Below are positions 24,818 to 32,954 of a DNA stretch of 64,000 bases, piece by piece (the stretch's first letter is position 1; every line of letters begins with the position of its first letter). Origin of the DNA: Hamadaea tsunoensis DSM 44101 (GTDB taxonomy: Bacteria; Actinomycetota; Actinomycetes; Mycobacteriales; Micromonosporaceae); NCBI RefSeq assembly GCF_000428945.1, contig NZ_AUAX01000014.1:62001-126000 (forward strand). The letters are read 5' to 3'. Made by a program: the position numbers and the translations under genes. The notes beneath the pieces were generated by a model. The model was not told the DNA's origin. It worked only from the letters and a program-made list of their open reading frames with translations, and ran no database searches.

Positions 24818-26367
24818 GTCGCGCGGACACGCTGCCCGAACGGATGTCGGCGCTGCGGGACTTCGTGTCCGCGGCCGGGCCGCACCTGCCACCGGGGTCC
24901 CTTGTGGAGGCTCGGGCGCTTCTCGACCGGTCGGGCACCCGCCTGGCGCTGTCGCGTACGCACACCGTCGTCGCGCTCGCGGGGGCGACCGGGAGCGGCA
25001 AGTCGACGCTGTTCAACCGGCTCGCCGGGGTCGACCTGTCCCCCACCGGCGTACGCCGTCCGACGACCGGGTCCGCGTACGCGTGCGTCTTCGGTCAGGA
25101 GGACGCGGATGCCCTGCTCGACTGGCTCGGGGTCGGGAAACGGTTCACCAGAAGCGATCCGGGCCTCGACGGTCTCGTCCTGCTGGACCTGCCCGACTTC
25201 GACTCGGTCGAGGCCGCCCACCGCGTGGAGGTCGACCGGCTGCTCGCCGTGGTGGACCTGATCGTCTGGGTCCTGCATCCCCAGAAGTACGCCGACAAGG
25301 TGGTGCACCGCCAGTACATCGGGCAGTTCCACCGGCACGGCGAGGTGACCGTGGTCGCGTTGAACCAGGTCGACCTCCTGTCCGCCGACGACCTGGCCGA
25401 GTGCCTGACCGACCTGCGTACGCTGCTGGCCGGCGAGGGGCTGGGCGGCGTACCGGTGGTGACGACGTCGGCCGTGGGGCCGCCGGGGACCTCGGCGCTG
25501 ACCACCGCCCTCGAAGCGGCCGTGCGGCGACGGGAGGCCGTGCTCGCCCGGCTGGGCGCGGATCTCGACGGCGTGCTCGCCACGCTGGAAACCGTGACGC
25601 CGCAGTCGGTTCCGGCGACCGTCGACACGGGACGGCTGGTCGACGCGCTGGCCACGTCGGCCGGGGTGCCGATGGTGACGAAGGCGGTCGATGACGCGTA
25701 CGTGCACCGGGCCAGGAAGGTCGCCGGCTGGCCGCCGCTGCGCTGGGTCCGGCGGCTGCGGCCCGACCCGCTGGGACGGTTGCATGTGGACGGTTCGGCC
25801 GAGGCGACGTCGATCTCGCCGGCCTCGCCCGCCGCCCAGGCCGGCACGGCGCTCGCCCTGCGCGCCCTCACCGACTCCGCCGCCGGCCTGCCCGCGCACT
25901 GGTCGGCGGCCGTTCTCACCGCCGCCCGCTCCCGGTCGGCGGACCTGCCCGACGCGCTGGACCAGGCGGTCGCGCGTACCGACCTCGGGCTGCGGCGGCG
26001 GCCGTGGTGGTGGGGGCTGTTCGGGCTGCTGCAATGGATCACGACCAGCTGCGTGGCGGCCGGTCTGCTGTGGCTCGGCGTACGCTATGTGCTTTTCGCA
26101 CTGGCGCTGCCGGAACCTCCGATGCCCGCGGTCGGGCGCGTGCCGCTACCCACCGCCCTGCTCGTGGGCGGCGCGCTCGCCGCGCTGCTCATCGCCCTGA
26201 TCGCCCGGCCGGTCACCCGGTTCGCCGCCCGCCGCGCGGCCCGCAGGGCCGGGTCACGGCTGCGCGCGTCGGTCGCTCAGGTCGCGGATTCCCACGTCCT
26301 CTCCCCCGTACGCGCGGTGCTGTCCGATGCGACGGCGGCGCGGGACGCGGCGCGCCGGGCCCGATGA
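24814..26367 (+). CDS. dynamin-like GTPase, second of a pair, with C-terminal membrane helices
   Basis: 517 residues. G1 GATGSGKST (57-65), switch I PTTGSAY, G3 DLPDFDS, and G4 NQVD are all clear. Near the C-terminus two membrane helices (LLQWITTSCVAAGLLWLGVRYVLF split as WITTSCVAAGLLWLG, and ALLVGGALAALLIALIA) flank a short loop, followed by a basic tail. It probably forms a hetero-oligomer with the upstream GTPase, remodelling or holding the membrane at division or sporulation septa. This is inference from actinobacterial DynA/DynB pairs. Confidence 0.82.
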   Translation: MSRADTLPERMSALRDFVSAAGPHLPPGSLVEARALLDRSGTRLALSRTHTVVALAGATGSGKSTLFNRLAGVDLSPTGVRRPTTGSAYACVFGQEDADALLDWLGVGKRFTRSDPGLDGLVLLDLPDFDSVEAAHRVEVDRLLAVVDLIVWVLHPQKYADKVVHRQYIGQFHRHGEVTVVALNQVDLLSADDLAECLTDLRTLLAGEGLGGVPVVTTSAVGPPGTSALTTALEAAVRRREAVLARLGADLDGVLATLETVTPQSVPATVDTGRLVDALATSAGVPMVTKAVDDAYVHRARKVAGWPPLRWVRRLRPDPLGRLHVDGSAEATSISPASPAAQAGTALALRALTDSAAGLPAHWSAAVLTAARSRSADLPDALDQAVARTDLGLRRRPWWWGLFGLLQWITTSCVAAGLLWLGVRYVLFALALPEPPMPAVGRVPLPTALLVGGALAALLIALIARPVTRFAARRAARRAGSRLRASVAQVADSHVLSPVRAVLSDATAARDAARRAR

Positions 26368-26394
26368 CCGGGCGCCCGGAGTACGGGCGCCCGG
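26368..26394. terminator. hairpin between convergent GTPase and secreted-protein genes
   Basis: CCGGGCGCCCG (26368-26378) and CGGGCGCCCGG (26384-26394), 11 bp perfect with a 5-nt loop, directly after the GTPase stop. Confidence 0.7.
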
Positions 26395-26403
26395 CCGGCA
26401 CGG

Positions 26404-27084
26404 CTACTGGGTGAACACCTTGCCGTTCGCCTGGGTGGTGTCCAGGACCGGCGCGTAGACCGCCGAGAAGTACCCGTTCGGGAAGCAGGTCGACGGGCCC
26501 ATGGTCTTGTTGAACTTCTGGTTGGTGAAGGTGATGGAATTGTCCGTGTTGGACGCCGTCCCGGTCACCGTGTTCAAGTCGGCCTGGTACACACACGTGA
26601 TCGTGCCGAGGAGGGTGCACAGCTTCACGGTGGTCTGGATCGGCTTGGCCGTGGTGCCCGTGATCGTGACCGCCTTGGTGGTTCCGTTCACCGTGGCGCC
26701 GTAGGGCAGGTTGTCCACCGTCACGGACGACACGCAGGTCACGCCCGGAACGTTGGCCGTGCAGGTGGAGAAGGTCTGGACGGTCAGGCTCTCGGTGGCC
26801 GTGCCGCCCGCGCCGGGGTTGGTCAGGACCTTGGCGCTGAACGTCGAGACCGTGCAGGTGACGCCGGTCGTGCCACCCGGCGTCGACATGAAGGTGACCT
26901 TGGTACCCGCCTTCAGGCTCGCCTGCAGCACGTCGTTCACCGCGACGTTCGGGCCGGCGAGGGCGTTGACCGTCAGGACGTCGACGGCGTTGACGCTGCC
27001 GCCGCTGGCGTGCGCGGGCGTACCGGCCAGGACGGTCAGGCCGGCGACCGCCGCAGCGAGCACGACTTTCGCGTACCGGTGCAT
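26404..27084 (-). CDS. small secreted beta-rich protein
   Basis: 226 residues from the ATG after AGGAGGAAA; the signal peptide ends at AHA|SGG (residue ~26). The mature protein is almost entirely Thr/Val-rich beta sequence with several Cys (VTCTVSTF, TCTANVPGVTC, KLCTLLGTITC), suggesting a disulphide-linked Ig-like fold. No family name is certain. It lies beside another secreted protein on the same strand and near a TetR/DUF6230/DUF6114 group, an arrangement seen in streptomycetes. Confidence 0.75.
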   Translation of the reverse strand: MHRYAKVVLAAAVAGLTVLAGTPAHASGGSVNAVDVLTVNALAGPNVAVNDVLQASLKAGTKVTFMSTPGGTTGVTCTVSTFSAKVLTNPGAGGTATESLTVQTFSTCTANVPGVTCVSSVTVDNLPYGATVNGTTKAVTITGTTAKPIQTTVKLCTLLGTITCVYQADLNTVTGTASNTDNSITFTNQKFNKTMGPSTCFPNGYFSAVYAPVLDTTQANGKVFTQ

Positions 27085-27142
27085 GGTTTTCCTCCTACTA
27101 CTGGGCAATCCACTGACCGCGTGGGCGGCGGCCAGGTCTGTT

Positions 27143-27200
27143 TCCGGGCACGGCCCGGCCACCCGGTCGCGTACGCGACGAGGTCGTGGCCGTGCCCGGA
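27143..27200 (-). terminator. large hairpin after the 27208-28119 gene
   Basis: TCCGGGCACGGCC (27143-27155) is exactly complementary to GGCCGTGCCCGGA (27188-27200); the interior (GGTCGCGTACGCGACC-like) can fold further. It lies just beyond the minus-strand stop. Confidence 0.65.
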
Positions 27201-27207
27201 GAAGTGA

Positions 27208-28119
27208 TCAGCTGGCCGCGAGGGCGGCGGTCAGGTCGGAGATGCTCGGGTCGATCGCGAGCGACGTGCTGGTGCCGGAGAGGATCGCGGTGTTGTGGCC
27301 GGCGCCCGCCTGCGAGAGTCCGAAGGCGAGATTGACCAGGCCGTTGAGCGAGCCGAGCAGGCCGCAGCCGGTGGCGCCGGGCGCGCCGAACGCGTTGTCC
27401 ACAAGGGACGCATTGCTGAACGAGGCGATGACCGCCTGGTACCCGTGCGGGTCGGCGGCGACGTCGATGACGCCGGGGTCGCCGGTGATCGGGGTGTTGG
27501 GCGCCGGCGGGTGCGTGGTGCCGGTGGTCGGCCGGAGGATCAGCGGGTTGCTGTCCGAGCCGAGGTAGCAGGTCAGCCCGAGGAGGGCGTTGATCAGCCG
27601 GAGCTTGATCGGCAGCACGAAGACCGGGTAGTCCTCGCCGGTCGCCAGCGGTACGAACCGCGTGATCGACCCGGCCAGCTCCACCTGCGCGAAGACGCTC
27701 GTGACACCCGGGATGATGTTCCCGATCCCCGGGATCGGCACCTGCAACGGCGTCGTCGTCAGCGTACGCCCGAACGGGGCGGGTACGACCGAGTAGACGT
27801 TGGCGCTGCTGCCGTCCGGGAAGTCCACGGTCGGCGCGCTCGCCGGCCAGTAGACGCCGAACTGCAGGACGATCGGGGCGGTCAGCGGCACCGTGGTCGT
27901 GCCGATGGTGAACGCGCCGCCGCCGGTCTTCGCGTACACGCAGCCGACCTGGAGGTTGCTCGCGTTCTTCATGGCACTGCTGGTCAGCGGGCAGTTGCCC
28001 ATACCGGTGTAGGGACCGCCGGGCGCGGCGGCGGCCGCCGTGGGCACCACCGCCCCGGCCAGAGCGGACAAGGCGACCGCGCAGACGAGGGCGAGCCTGC
28101 GCATCGTGTTTGAGAGCAT
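27208..28119 (-). CDS. secreted protein of unknown function
   Basis: 303 residues from ATG 28119, with AGGAG 5 nt upstream; the long frame beyond it is not used. Signal peptide about 7-32 (LALVCAVALSALAGAVVPTAAAAA). Mature sequence contains MKNASNLQVGCVYA, an Ile/Pro-rich middle and two further Cys (LTCYLGSD, ATGCGLLG). No enzyme motif is visible. It is on the same strand as the 26404 gene, separated by a terminator, and divergent from a TetR gene that may control it. Confidence 0.75.
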   Translation of the reverse strand: MLSNTMRRLALVCAVALSALAGAVVPTAAAAAPGGPYTGMGNCPLTSSAMKNASNLQVGCVYAKTGGGAFTIGTTTVPLTAPIVLQFGVYWPASAPTVDFPDGSSANVYSVVPAPFGRTLTTTPLQVPIPGIGNIIPGVTSVFAQVELAGSITRFVPLATGEDYPVFVLPIKLRLINALLGLTCYLGSDSNPLILRPTTGTTHPPAPNTPITGDPGVIDVAADPHGYQAVIASFSNASLVDNAFGAPGATGCGLLGSLNGLVNLAFGLSQAGAGHNTAILSGTSTSLAIDPSISDLTAALAAS

Positions 28120-28366
28120 GGGGACTCCTGGGATCCAGGCGGGCATGCGCCCGTCCGTGGTCGGGGAGCGCCCGGCCAGTCCGCAGCTGAGCCGGGCGTA
28201 CGCGCTCTCGTATCGGTCGGCCGGGGTACTTCCGCCACCCGGCCCGGATCGCCGATGATCGATAGGGGCATCACGGCGACCCCGAATTAAAAACCTGTTG
28301 ATGTTATAAAACCGCGAGTGTCGTAACGTCAATATGAACGTCGATATAAGGGAGCTCGATGTCACA
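28120..28366. other. divergent promoter region of the secreted protein and TetR genes
   Basis: An AT-rich stretch (28290-28360) contains TATAAA at 28305-28310 and two direct copies of AACGTC (TAACGTCAATATGAACGTCGATAT) around 28324-28347. These may be regulator half-sites for the adjacent TetR protein. No gene here. Confidence 0.4.
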
Positions 28367-29110
28367 ATGACTGCCACAGCTCTGCCGACTGCCGCAGCTC
28401 TGCCGCCGTTACCGGGCGCCCGTACCGGGCGTGATCCGGCCCGGGCCATCAAACGGGGACCCAGTCGCGTACCGCCCGAGGTGGTGGCCGCGACCCAGCG
28501 CGACCGGCTGTTCGACGCGCTCGTGCACACCGTCGCCGAGAAGGGGTACGCGAACGCCCGCGTCGGCGACATCTGCTCGGCCGCCGGGGTCACCCGGCCG
28601 GCGTTCTACGCGCTCTTCGAGGGCAAGGAGGACGCGTTCCTGGCCACCTACCGGCACGGGGTCGGTGTCGTGTGGGAGGTCATGTCGGCCGCGTACGCCG
28701 CCGCGCCGGACTGGCGTACGGGTGTCCGCGGTGGACTCGACGTGCTGCTGTCGGTGCTGGCCAGCGTCCCGTCCTTCGCCACGATGGCCATCGTCGAGGT
28801 GGAGGCCGTCGGCCCGGCCGCCCGGCTGGAACGCGACCTGATGCTCAGCCGGTTCGCCCGGTTCTTCGTGGAGGCGCCGCACCGCGACGAGCTGCCCGAC
28901 GTCCTGATCACGTCGATCGTCGGCGGGATCTACTCGACCATCTACCGTGCGGTCGCCGCCGGCGAGGTCGGCAAGCTGCGCGACCAGCTGCCGACGCTGG
29001 CGTACTTCACCCTTGTGCCATTCTTGGGCCGCGCCGCCGCCGCCACCGAGCTCGCATCCGCCCCGGCCAGCCCCGCGACCGCGGCACCCTGCGCTGTTAC
29101 CGATGCGTAA
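28367..29110 (+). CDS. TetR-family transcriptional regulator
   Basis: 247 residues from ATG 28367, preceded by GGGAG; an earlier ATG at 28334 would add 11 residues and overlaps the putative half-sites. The helix-turn-helix lies after an unusual ~40-residue Pro/Ala-rich N-terminal extension (LFDALVHTVAEKGYANARVGDI, GVTRPAFYALFEGKEDAF). C-terminal domain DFF-type with FARFFVEAP. Probably controls the DUF6230/DUF6114 pair downstream or the divergent secreted protein. Confidence 0.82.
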   Translation: MTATALPTAAALPPLPGARTGRDPARAIKRGPSRVPPEVVAATQRDRLFDALVHTVAEKGYANARVGDICSAAGVTRPAFYALFEGKEDAFLATYRHGVGVVWEVMSAAYAAAPDWRTGVRGGLDVLLSVLASVPSFATMAIVEVEAVGPAARLERDLMLSRFARFFVEAPHRDELPDVLITSIVGGIYSTIYRAVAAGEVGKLRDQLPTLAYFTLVPFLGRAAAATELASAPASPATAAPCAVTDA

Positions 29111-29283
29111 CAGGGTCTTGACCCGATGCGTACCCGGCGGTAACTTCGGCCCACGCGCTCGGACATCGACAGACATGATCATTCATAGTTGCCCCCGGCC
29201 CGGTTCGTCATCCGCAGTGATCCTCCTCGCCGAAGACAACGCCTGACCCGCCCGGAACCCATCCGGGCAGCCAAGGAGTCTCG

Positions 29284-29922
29284 ATGACATCGGAATCCGC
29301 CGAAACCGCGGGATCCGCGCAGACCGCGGGCGAGGGCCGCGTCTCCTGGCGCCGCCTGCTCGCCGGGTTCGCCGTCACCGGTTCAGCCGCCGCGGTGCTG
29401 GTCGTGCTGACCGCCCAGGGCGTGCTGGCCGCCAACTTCTCCGTCTCCGGCATGGCCTTCACGGTCACCGCCGACCGGCTGGACGGCAACGGCTTCGAGC
29501 AGTTCGCGACGCTCGACACGATGGCGCCCGACAGCCCCAACGCGGGTGACACCGGCGGGCAGCTGGTGCTGATCGTCTCGGCGATCAAGAGCGCCTCGCT
29601 GACCAACCTGTGCCAGAGCATCAACCTCGGCGGGACCAACCTGAAGCTGACCGCCGGCGACAACGGCACCCCGGTCACCGCCACGAACCTCGTGGTCGAC
29701 TCGGACCTGCTCTCCGGCGACGCGTCCTTCAACGACATCGACATCGGCCAGGACGCGAGCACGCTGACCCGCGTACCGGGGGTGACGGGGAACATCGGCG
29801 TCTTCGGCCAGCAGGCCCGCACCGTGACCATCACCCACCTGCGGCAGAACAACTACGCCACGACGGCCGCCACGTTCAAGCTCGCGCACCTGAAGATGAG
29901 CTTCGATCCCGATGGCTGCTGA
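29284..29922 (+). CDS. DUF6230-family exported/membrane protein
   Basis: 212 residues. One hydrophobic segment at ~28-50 (LLAGFAVTGSAAAVLVVLTAQGV) anchors or exports a beta-rich body (ANFSVSGMAFTVTADRLDG; VTITHLRQNNYAT). This matches the actinobacterial DUF6230 family, which is regularly encoded just before a DUF6114 protein, as here. Function unknown. Start ATG with an AGGAG-type site (CCAAGGAGTCTCG). Its last 11 bp overlap the next gene. Confidence 0.8.
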   Translation: MTSESAETAGSAQTAGEGRVSWRRLLAGFAVTGSAAAVLVVLTAQGVLAANFSVSGMAFTVTADRLDGNGFEQFATLDTMAPDSPNAGDTGGQLVLIVSAIKSASLTNLCQSINLGGTNLKLTAGDNGTPVTATNLVVDSDLLSGDASFNDIDIGQDASTLTRVPGVTGNIGVFGQQARTVTITHLRQNNYATTAATFKLAHLKMSFDPDGC

Positions 29923-30328
29923 CGCTCCCGCGGCCGACCCCACCGGGATCCTCCCGGTGGGGTCGCACCGTTCCCCGAAGAAGTTCCGCCACTGGCGGCG
30001 TACGCGGCCGTTCTGGGGCGCCCTGGTGATGATCATCGGCGGGGTCGAGATCCTGCTGACGGTGTGGGCCCCCCTGCCGGTCGTGCTGCACGTCGGACTG
30101 CAGGGCGCGGTCGGCTACCTCGTGCCGATCATCGTCGTGGCCTGCGGGTTCCTGCTCATCTTCACGCCGTCCCAGCGGGTGTTCCTGTCCGTCGTGGCCG
30201 CCATCCTCGGCCTGGCCAGCTGGCTGACGTCCAACCTGGGCGGCTTCTTCCTGGGCATGCTGCTGACCCTGATCGGCGCCGTGGTGGCGTTCGCGTGGCG
30301 GCCGCGACCGGTCAGCCCGCCGGCATGA
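29912..30328 (+). CDS. DUF6114-family small membrane protein
   Basis: 138 residues; four hydrophobic segments after a basic N-terminus (FWGALVMIIGGVEILLTV, GYLVPIIVVACGFLLIF, VFLSVVAAILGLASWL, GGFFLGMLLTLIGAVVAFAW). It overlaps the DUF6230 gene by 11 bp, so the two products are made together and likely form one membrane complex. Function unknown. Its 3' end overlaps the convergent GNAT gene by 17 bp. Confidence 0.8.
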   Translation: MAADAPAADPTGILPVGSHRSPKKFRHWRRTRPFWGALVMIIGGVEILLTVWAPLPVVLHVGLQGAVGYLVPIIVVACGFLLIFTPSQRVFLSVVAAILGLASWLTSNLGGFFLGMLLTLIGAVVAFAWRPRPVSPPA

Positions 30329-30863
30329 CGGCGGCCACCGCCACCGGCAGCAGATAGGTCAGCACGGAACCGTCGCTGTGCACCGGGTACGCCGCCGGGC
30401 CCGCCCCGGCGGCGGCCAGCCGCCGGATCATCCGCTGGATCGCGAGGTTCTCCGCCGACGTGTGCAGCACGACGGTGTCGTGGCCCTGTTCCCGGGCCGA
30501 ACCGAGCAGCCGCGCGAACAACGCGGTCCCGATCCCCCGCCGCTGGTACGCGTCCTCGACGAGCAGGGCCGCCTCCAGCGCGTCGCCGTCCCGGGCGAGA
30601 TTCCCCGCGGCGATCACGTCTCCCGGGCCCGCTCCTCGATCGGCGCCCCGATCGGGGCCTCGTTGGACGGCGACGAACGTGACCGCGAGCGCGGGGTCGA
30701 GCAGCCGGGCGAGCAGATACCTCGCCGGTGCCCGGGTTCCGGCGAGATAACGCAGGCGCAGGCTCTGCGGAGAGCACCGCTCATGCATCGCCGCGATCTC
30801 GTCGAGGTCGCCCGGAACCGCCGCCCTGATCGCGGCGTCCCCCGTTCCTATGCCGAGCGTCAT
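30312..30863 (-). CDS. GNAT-family N-acetyltransferase
   Basis: 183 residues. Acetyl-CoA loop YQRRGIGTALFARLL (R-x-x-G-x-G/A motif) near residues 108-122, preceded by the strand DALEAALLVEDA. N-terminal IRAAVPGDLDEIAAMHERCSPQSLRLRYL is typical of the GNAT modules in this family. Substrate unknown. It diverges from a TetR gene with only 47 bp between starts, so the TetR operator at 30879 may control both. Confidence 0.85.
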   Translation of the reverse strand: MTLGIGTGDAAIRAAVPGDLDEIAAMHERCSPQSLRLRYLAGTRAPARYLLARLLDPALAVTFVAVQRGPDRGADRGAGPGDVIAAGNLARDGDALEAALLVEDAYQRRGIGTALFARLLGSAREQGHDTVVLHTSAENLAIQRMIRRLAAAGAGPAAYPVHSDGSVLTYLLPVAVAAVMPAG

Positions 30864-30878
30864 AATGCCGATCGTGCG

Positions 30879-30896
30879 CTATGATGACCGTCATAG
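30879..30896. promoter_or_regulatory. TetR-type palindrome between GNAT and TetR genes
   Basis: CTATGATGACCGTCATAG is a near-perfect 18-bp palindrome containing a TATGAT -10 (30880-30885). A possible earlier TetR start (ATG 30881) lies inside it, which is why the ATG at 30911 is preferred. Autoregulation is inferred. Confidence 0.6.
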
Positions 30897-30910
30897 TCAA
30901 GGGGTCAGCC

Positions 30911-31462
30911 ATGCCAGAAGACACGCGTACCAGCATGATCAAGTCGGCCGCCCGGCTCTTCCAAGAGCGCGGCTACGAGGGCACCTCGTTCCAGGACGTC
31001 CTCGCCCGCAGCGGCGCGCCCCGCGGCTCGATCTACCACCACTTCCCCGGCGGCAAGGAGGAACTCGCCGCCGAGGCCCTCCGGTGGTACGCGCAGCGCA
31101 CCCGCGAGGAACTCGGCCGCTCCGAGAACGTGGCGGAGGCGGTCGCCGCGTTCCTCGCCGCGAGCCGGCGGGCGATGGAGAAGACCGGATTCGTGGCCGG
31201 CTGCCCGGTCGCCGGAGTGGCCCTCGACCTGGCCGACGCCGGCAGCCCCCTGCACCGGGTGGTCGCCGAATCGCTGAGCGGATGGCTGCGCGTCCTCACC
31301 CGGGCGCTGGAGCGGGAGGGCCGTACGCCGGACCAGGCCCGGTCGCTCGCCACGTTCGTGATCGCCGCCATCGAGGGGGCGCTGCTGTTGTCGCGTACCG
31401 AGCGCAGCGCCCAGCCGATCGACGACGTCAGCGAGCACCTGCTGGCGCTGCTGCGGCTCTGA
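30911..31462 (+). CDS. TetR-family regulator (LmrA/YxaF-like C-terminal domain)
   Basis: 183 residues from ATG 30911. Helix-turn-helix in MIKSAARLFQERGYEGTSFQDVLARSG and PRGSIYHHFPGGKEEL. C-terminal words FVAGCPVAGVALDLAD and IEGALLLSRTER match the LmrA/YxaF-type TetR subgroup, which often senses drugs or flavonoids. The operator at 30879 suggests autoregulation together with the divergent GNAT. Confidence 0.85.
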   Translation: MPEDTRTSMIKSAARLFQERGYEGTSFQDVLARSGAPRGSIYHHFPGGKEELAAEALRWYAQRTREELGRSENVAEAVAAFLAASRRAMEKTGFVAGCPVAGVALDLADAGSPLHRVVAESLSGWLRVLTRALEREGRTPDQARSLATFVIAAIEGALLLSRTERSAQPIDDVSEHLLALLRL

Positions 31463-31465
31463 CCC

Positions 31466-32881
31466 TCACGCCGGGCGGGCCTTGCGGTCGTACATCGCCT
31501 CGTCGGCGGCCTTGATGATCTCGTCGACGCCGCGGCGTTCCCGGGCACCCTCGCTGACCACCGAGCCGATGCTGACACCGAGGCGCAGACCGCCGTCGAA
31601 GGGCGCCGCGAGCGCGGTCCGGATGCGCTCCCGGATCCCGCCGGCGTCGGTGGTCCCCCGGATCAGGACGAGGAACTCGTCGCCGCCGAACCGGCAGACC
31701 AGGTCCTCGTCGCGTACCGCCTCGCGCAGGCGCCCGGCGACCTCGACCAGCAGATGGTCCCCCGCCGCGTGCCCGTAGCGGTCGTTGACCTGCTTGAACC
31801 CGTCCAGGTCGCAGAAGAAGAGCACGAAGTCCCGCGCGTACGCGAGCTCCTGTTCGAGCTGATCGGTGAAGGCCCGCCGGTTGAGCGCGGAGGTGAGCGG
31901 GTCGTGGCTGGCCAGATGGCGCAGCGCGGCCTCGGAGCGGTCGCGGCCGGCGGCGAGCAGGCCGACGCGGATCATGACCAGCGGGACCATGATGGCGCCG
32001 ACCAGGATGAGCAGGATGCCGTCGATCGGCATCGCGAAGAGCGCGCGGCCGCCGGCGACGAGCGGGACGATCGCCACGGCGATCCCGAGGAAGGCCAGCC
32101 GGGTCGGGCCGAGGCGCTCCTGCGGCGCGGGGCCGGGCCGGGCGAGCATGGTCATCGTGGGGTCGAAGGCGACCACGCAGAGCGAGGTGAGCGCGCCCAG
32201 GAAGATCATCGACCCGGCGGTACGCCCGCCGTCGCCGGCCCAGGCACCGAGGACGACGAAACCGGCGAGGTTCAGACCCAGCGCCAGGAGCAGCCAGCGC
32301 AGGGCGCGGATGCCCTCCCTGTCGGTCTCGATGAGCCGCACGAGCCCGCCGAGAGTACCGCTCAGCAGGAGCACGACGGTGCCGACGGTCGCCTCGGTGA
32401 GCAGGTCGGCGCCCCGGCTCCGCAGGCGGGGCAGCAGCAGTACGCTCCACAGCACGCCGCCGAAGGCGAACGCGACGAGGCCGGCGTCGATCAGACCGCC
32501 GTAGTCGTTGCGGCCGCGCCGCAGGACGAGGCCGAGGGAACCGGCCAGCAGGGCGACGCTCGCGACGACGTCCATGACCGACAGCGTCACGCGCAGCCAG
32601 CCCTGGTCGGCCCGGCCGGTGAAGCGTACGGTGTTCGACACCGCCGAGAAGACGACGACGAGCAGGATCGCCCGCCACTGCATCCGCAGTCCGGACGGGC
32701 ATCGCCGGAGGCCGAACACCACCGGCAGGATCACCACCCAGGAGAATGCGACATACACGATCTCCTGCGACCGCGGCGGCAGGAACGGGTACGCGACGAT
32801 GACCGCGAGGGCAGCCGCGAGCGCCACGGCGGCGGCTGTGCGTACGCGCGCCGGACGGCGTCCGACCTCCGCAGGAGGCAT
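31466..32881 (-). CDS. membrane diguanylate cyclase (GGDEF)
   Basis: 471 residues. About nine hydrophobic helices fill residues ~15-315 (sensor-like membrane region without a named domain). The GGDEF domain occupies ~325-470: HDPLTSALNRRAF, active site FGGDEF, and GVSIGSVV. The inhibitory I-site RxxD is present exactly five residues before GGDEF (R-D-E-D-LVCRF-GGDEF), so c-di-GMP feedback inhibition is expected. No EAL domain. It makes c-di-GMP, which in actinomycetes controls development. Confidence 0.9.
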   Translation of the reverse strand: MPPAEVGRRPARVRTAAAVALAAALAVIVAYPFLPPRSQEIVYVAFSWVVILPVVFGLRRCPSGLRMQWRAILLVVVFSAVSNTVRFTGRADQGWLRVTLSVMDVVASVALLAGSLGLVLRRGRNDYGGLIDAGLVAFAFGGVLWSVLLLPRLRSRGADLLTEATVGTVVLLLSGTLGGLVRLIETDREGIRALRWLLLALGLNLAGFVVLGAWAGDGGRTAGSMIFLGALTSLCVVAFDPTMTMLARPGPAPQERLGPTRLAFLGIAVAIVPLVAGGRALFAMPIDGILLILVGAIMVPLVMIRVGLLAAGRDRSEAALRHLASHDPLTSALNRRAFTDQLEQELAYARDFVLFFCDLDGFKQVNDRYGHAAGDHLLVEVAGRLREAVRDEDLVCRFGGDEFLVLIRGTTDAGGIRERIRTALAAPFDGGLRLGVSIGSVVSEGARERRGVDEIIKAADEAMYDRKARPA

Positions 32882-32893
32882 GCATCAACCCTA

Positions 32894-32942
32894 GGGTCTG
32901 TTCCGGGATTCCGGCTGAGGCACGGCGTACCGGAACAGACCC
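32894..32942 (-). terminator. terminator of the VWD/nidogen-domain gene
   Basis: GGGTCTGTTCCGG (32894-32906) and CCGGAACAGACCC (32930-32942) are exact 13-bp inverted repeats, 12 bp beyond the minus-strand stop at 32955. Confidence 0.65.
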
Positions 32943-32954
32943 CAGGTCTTGGTG

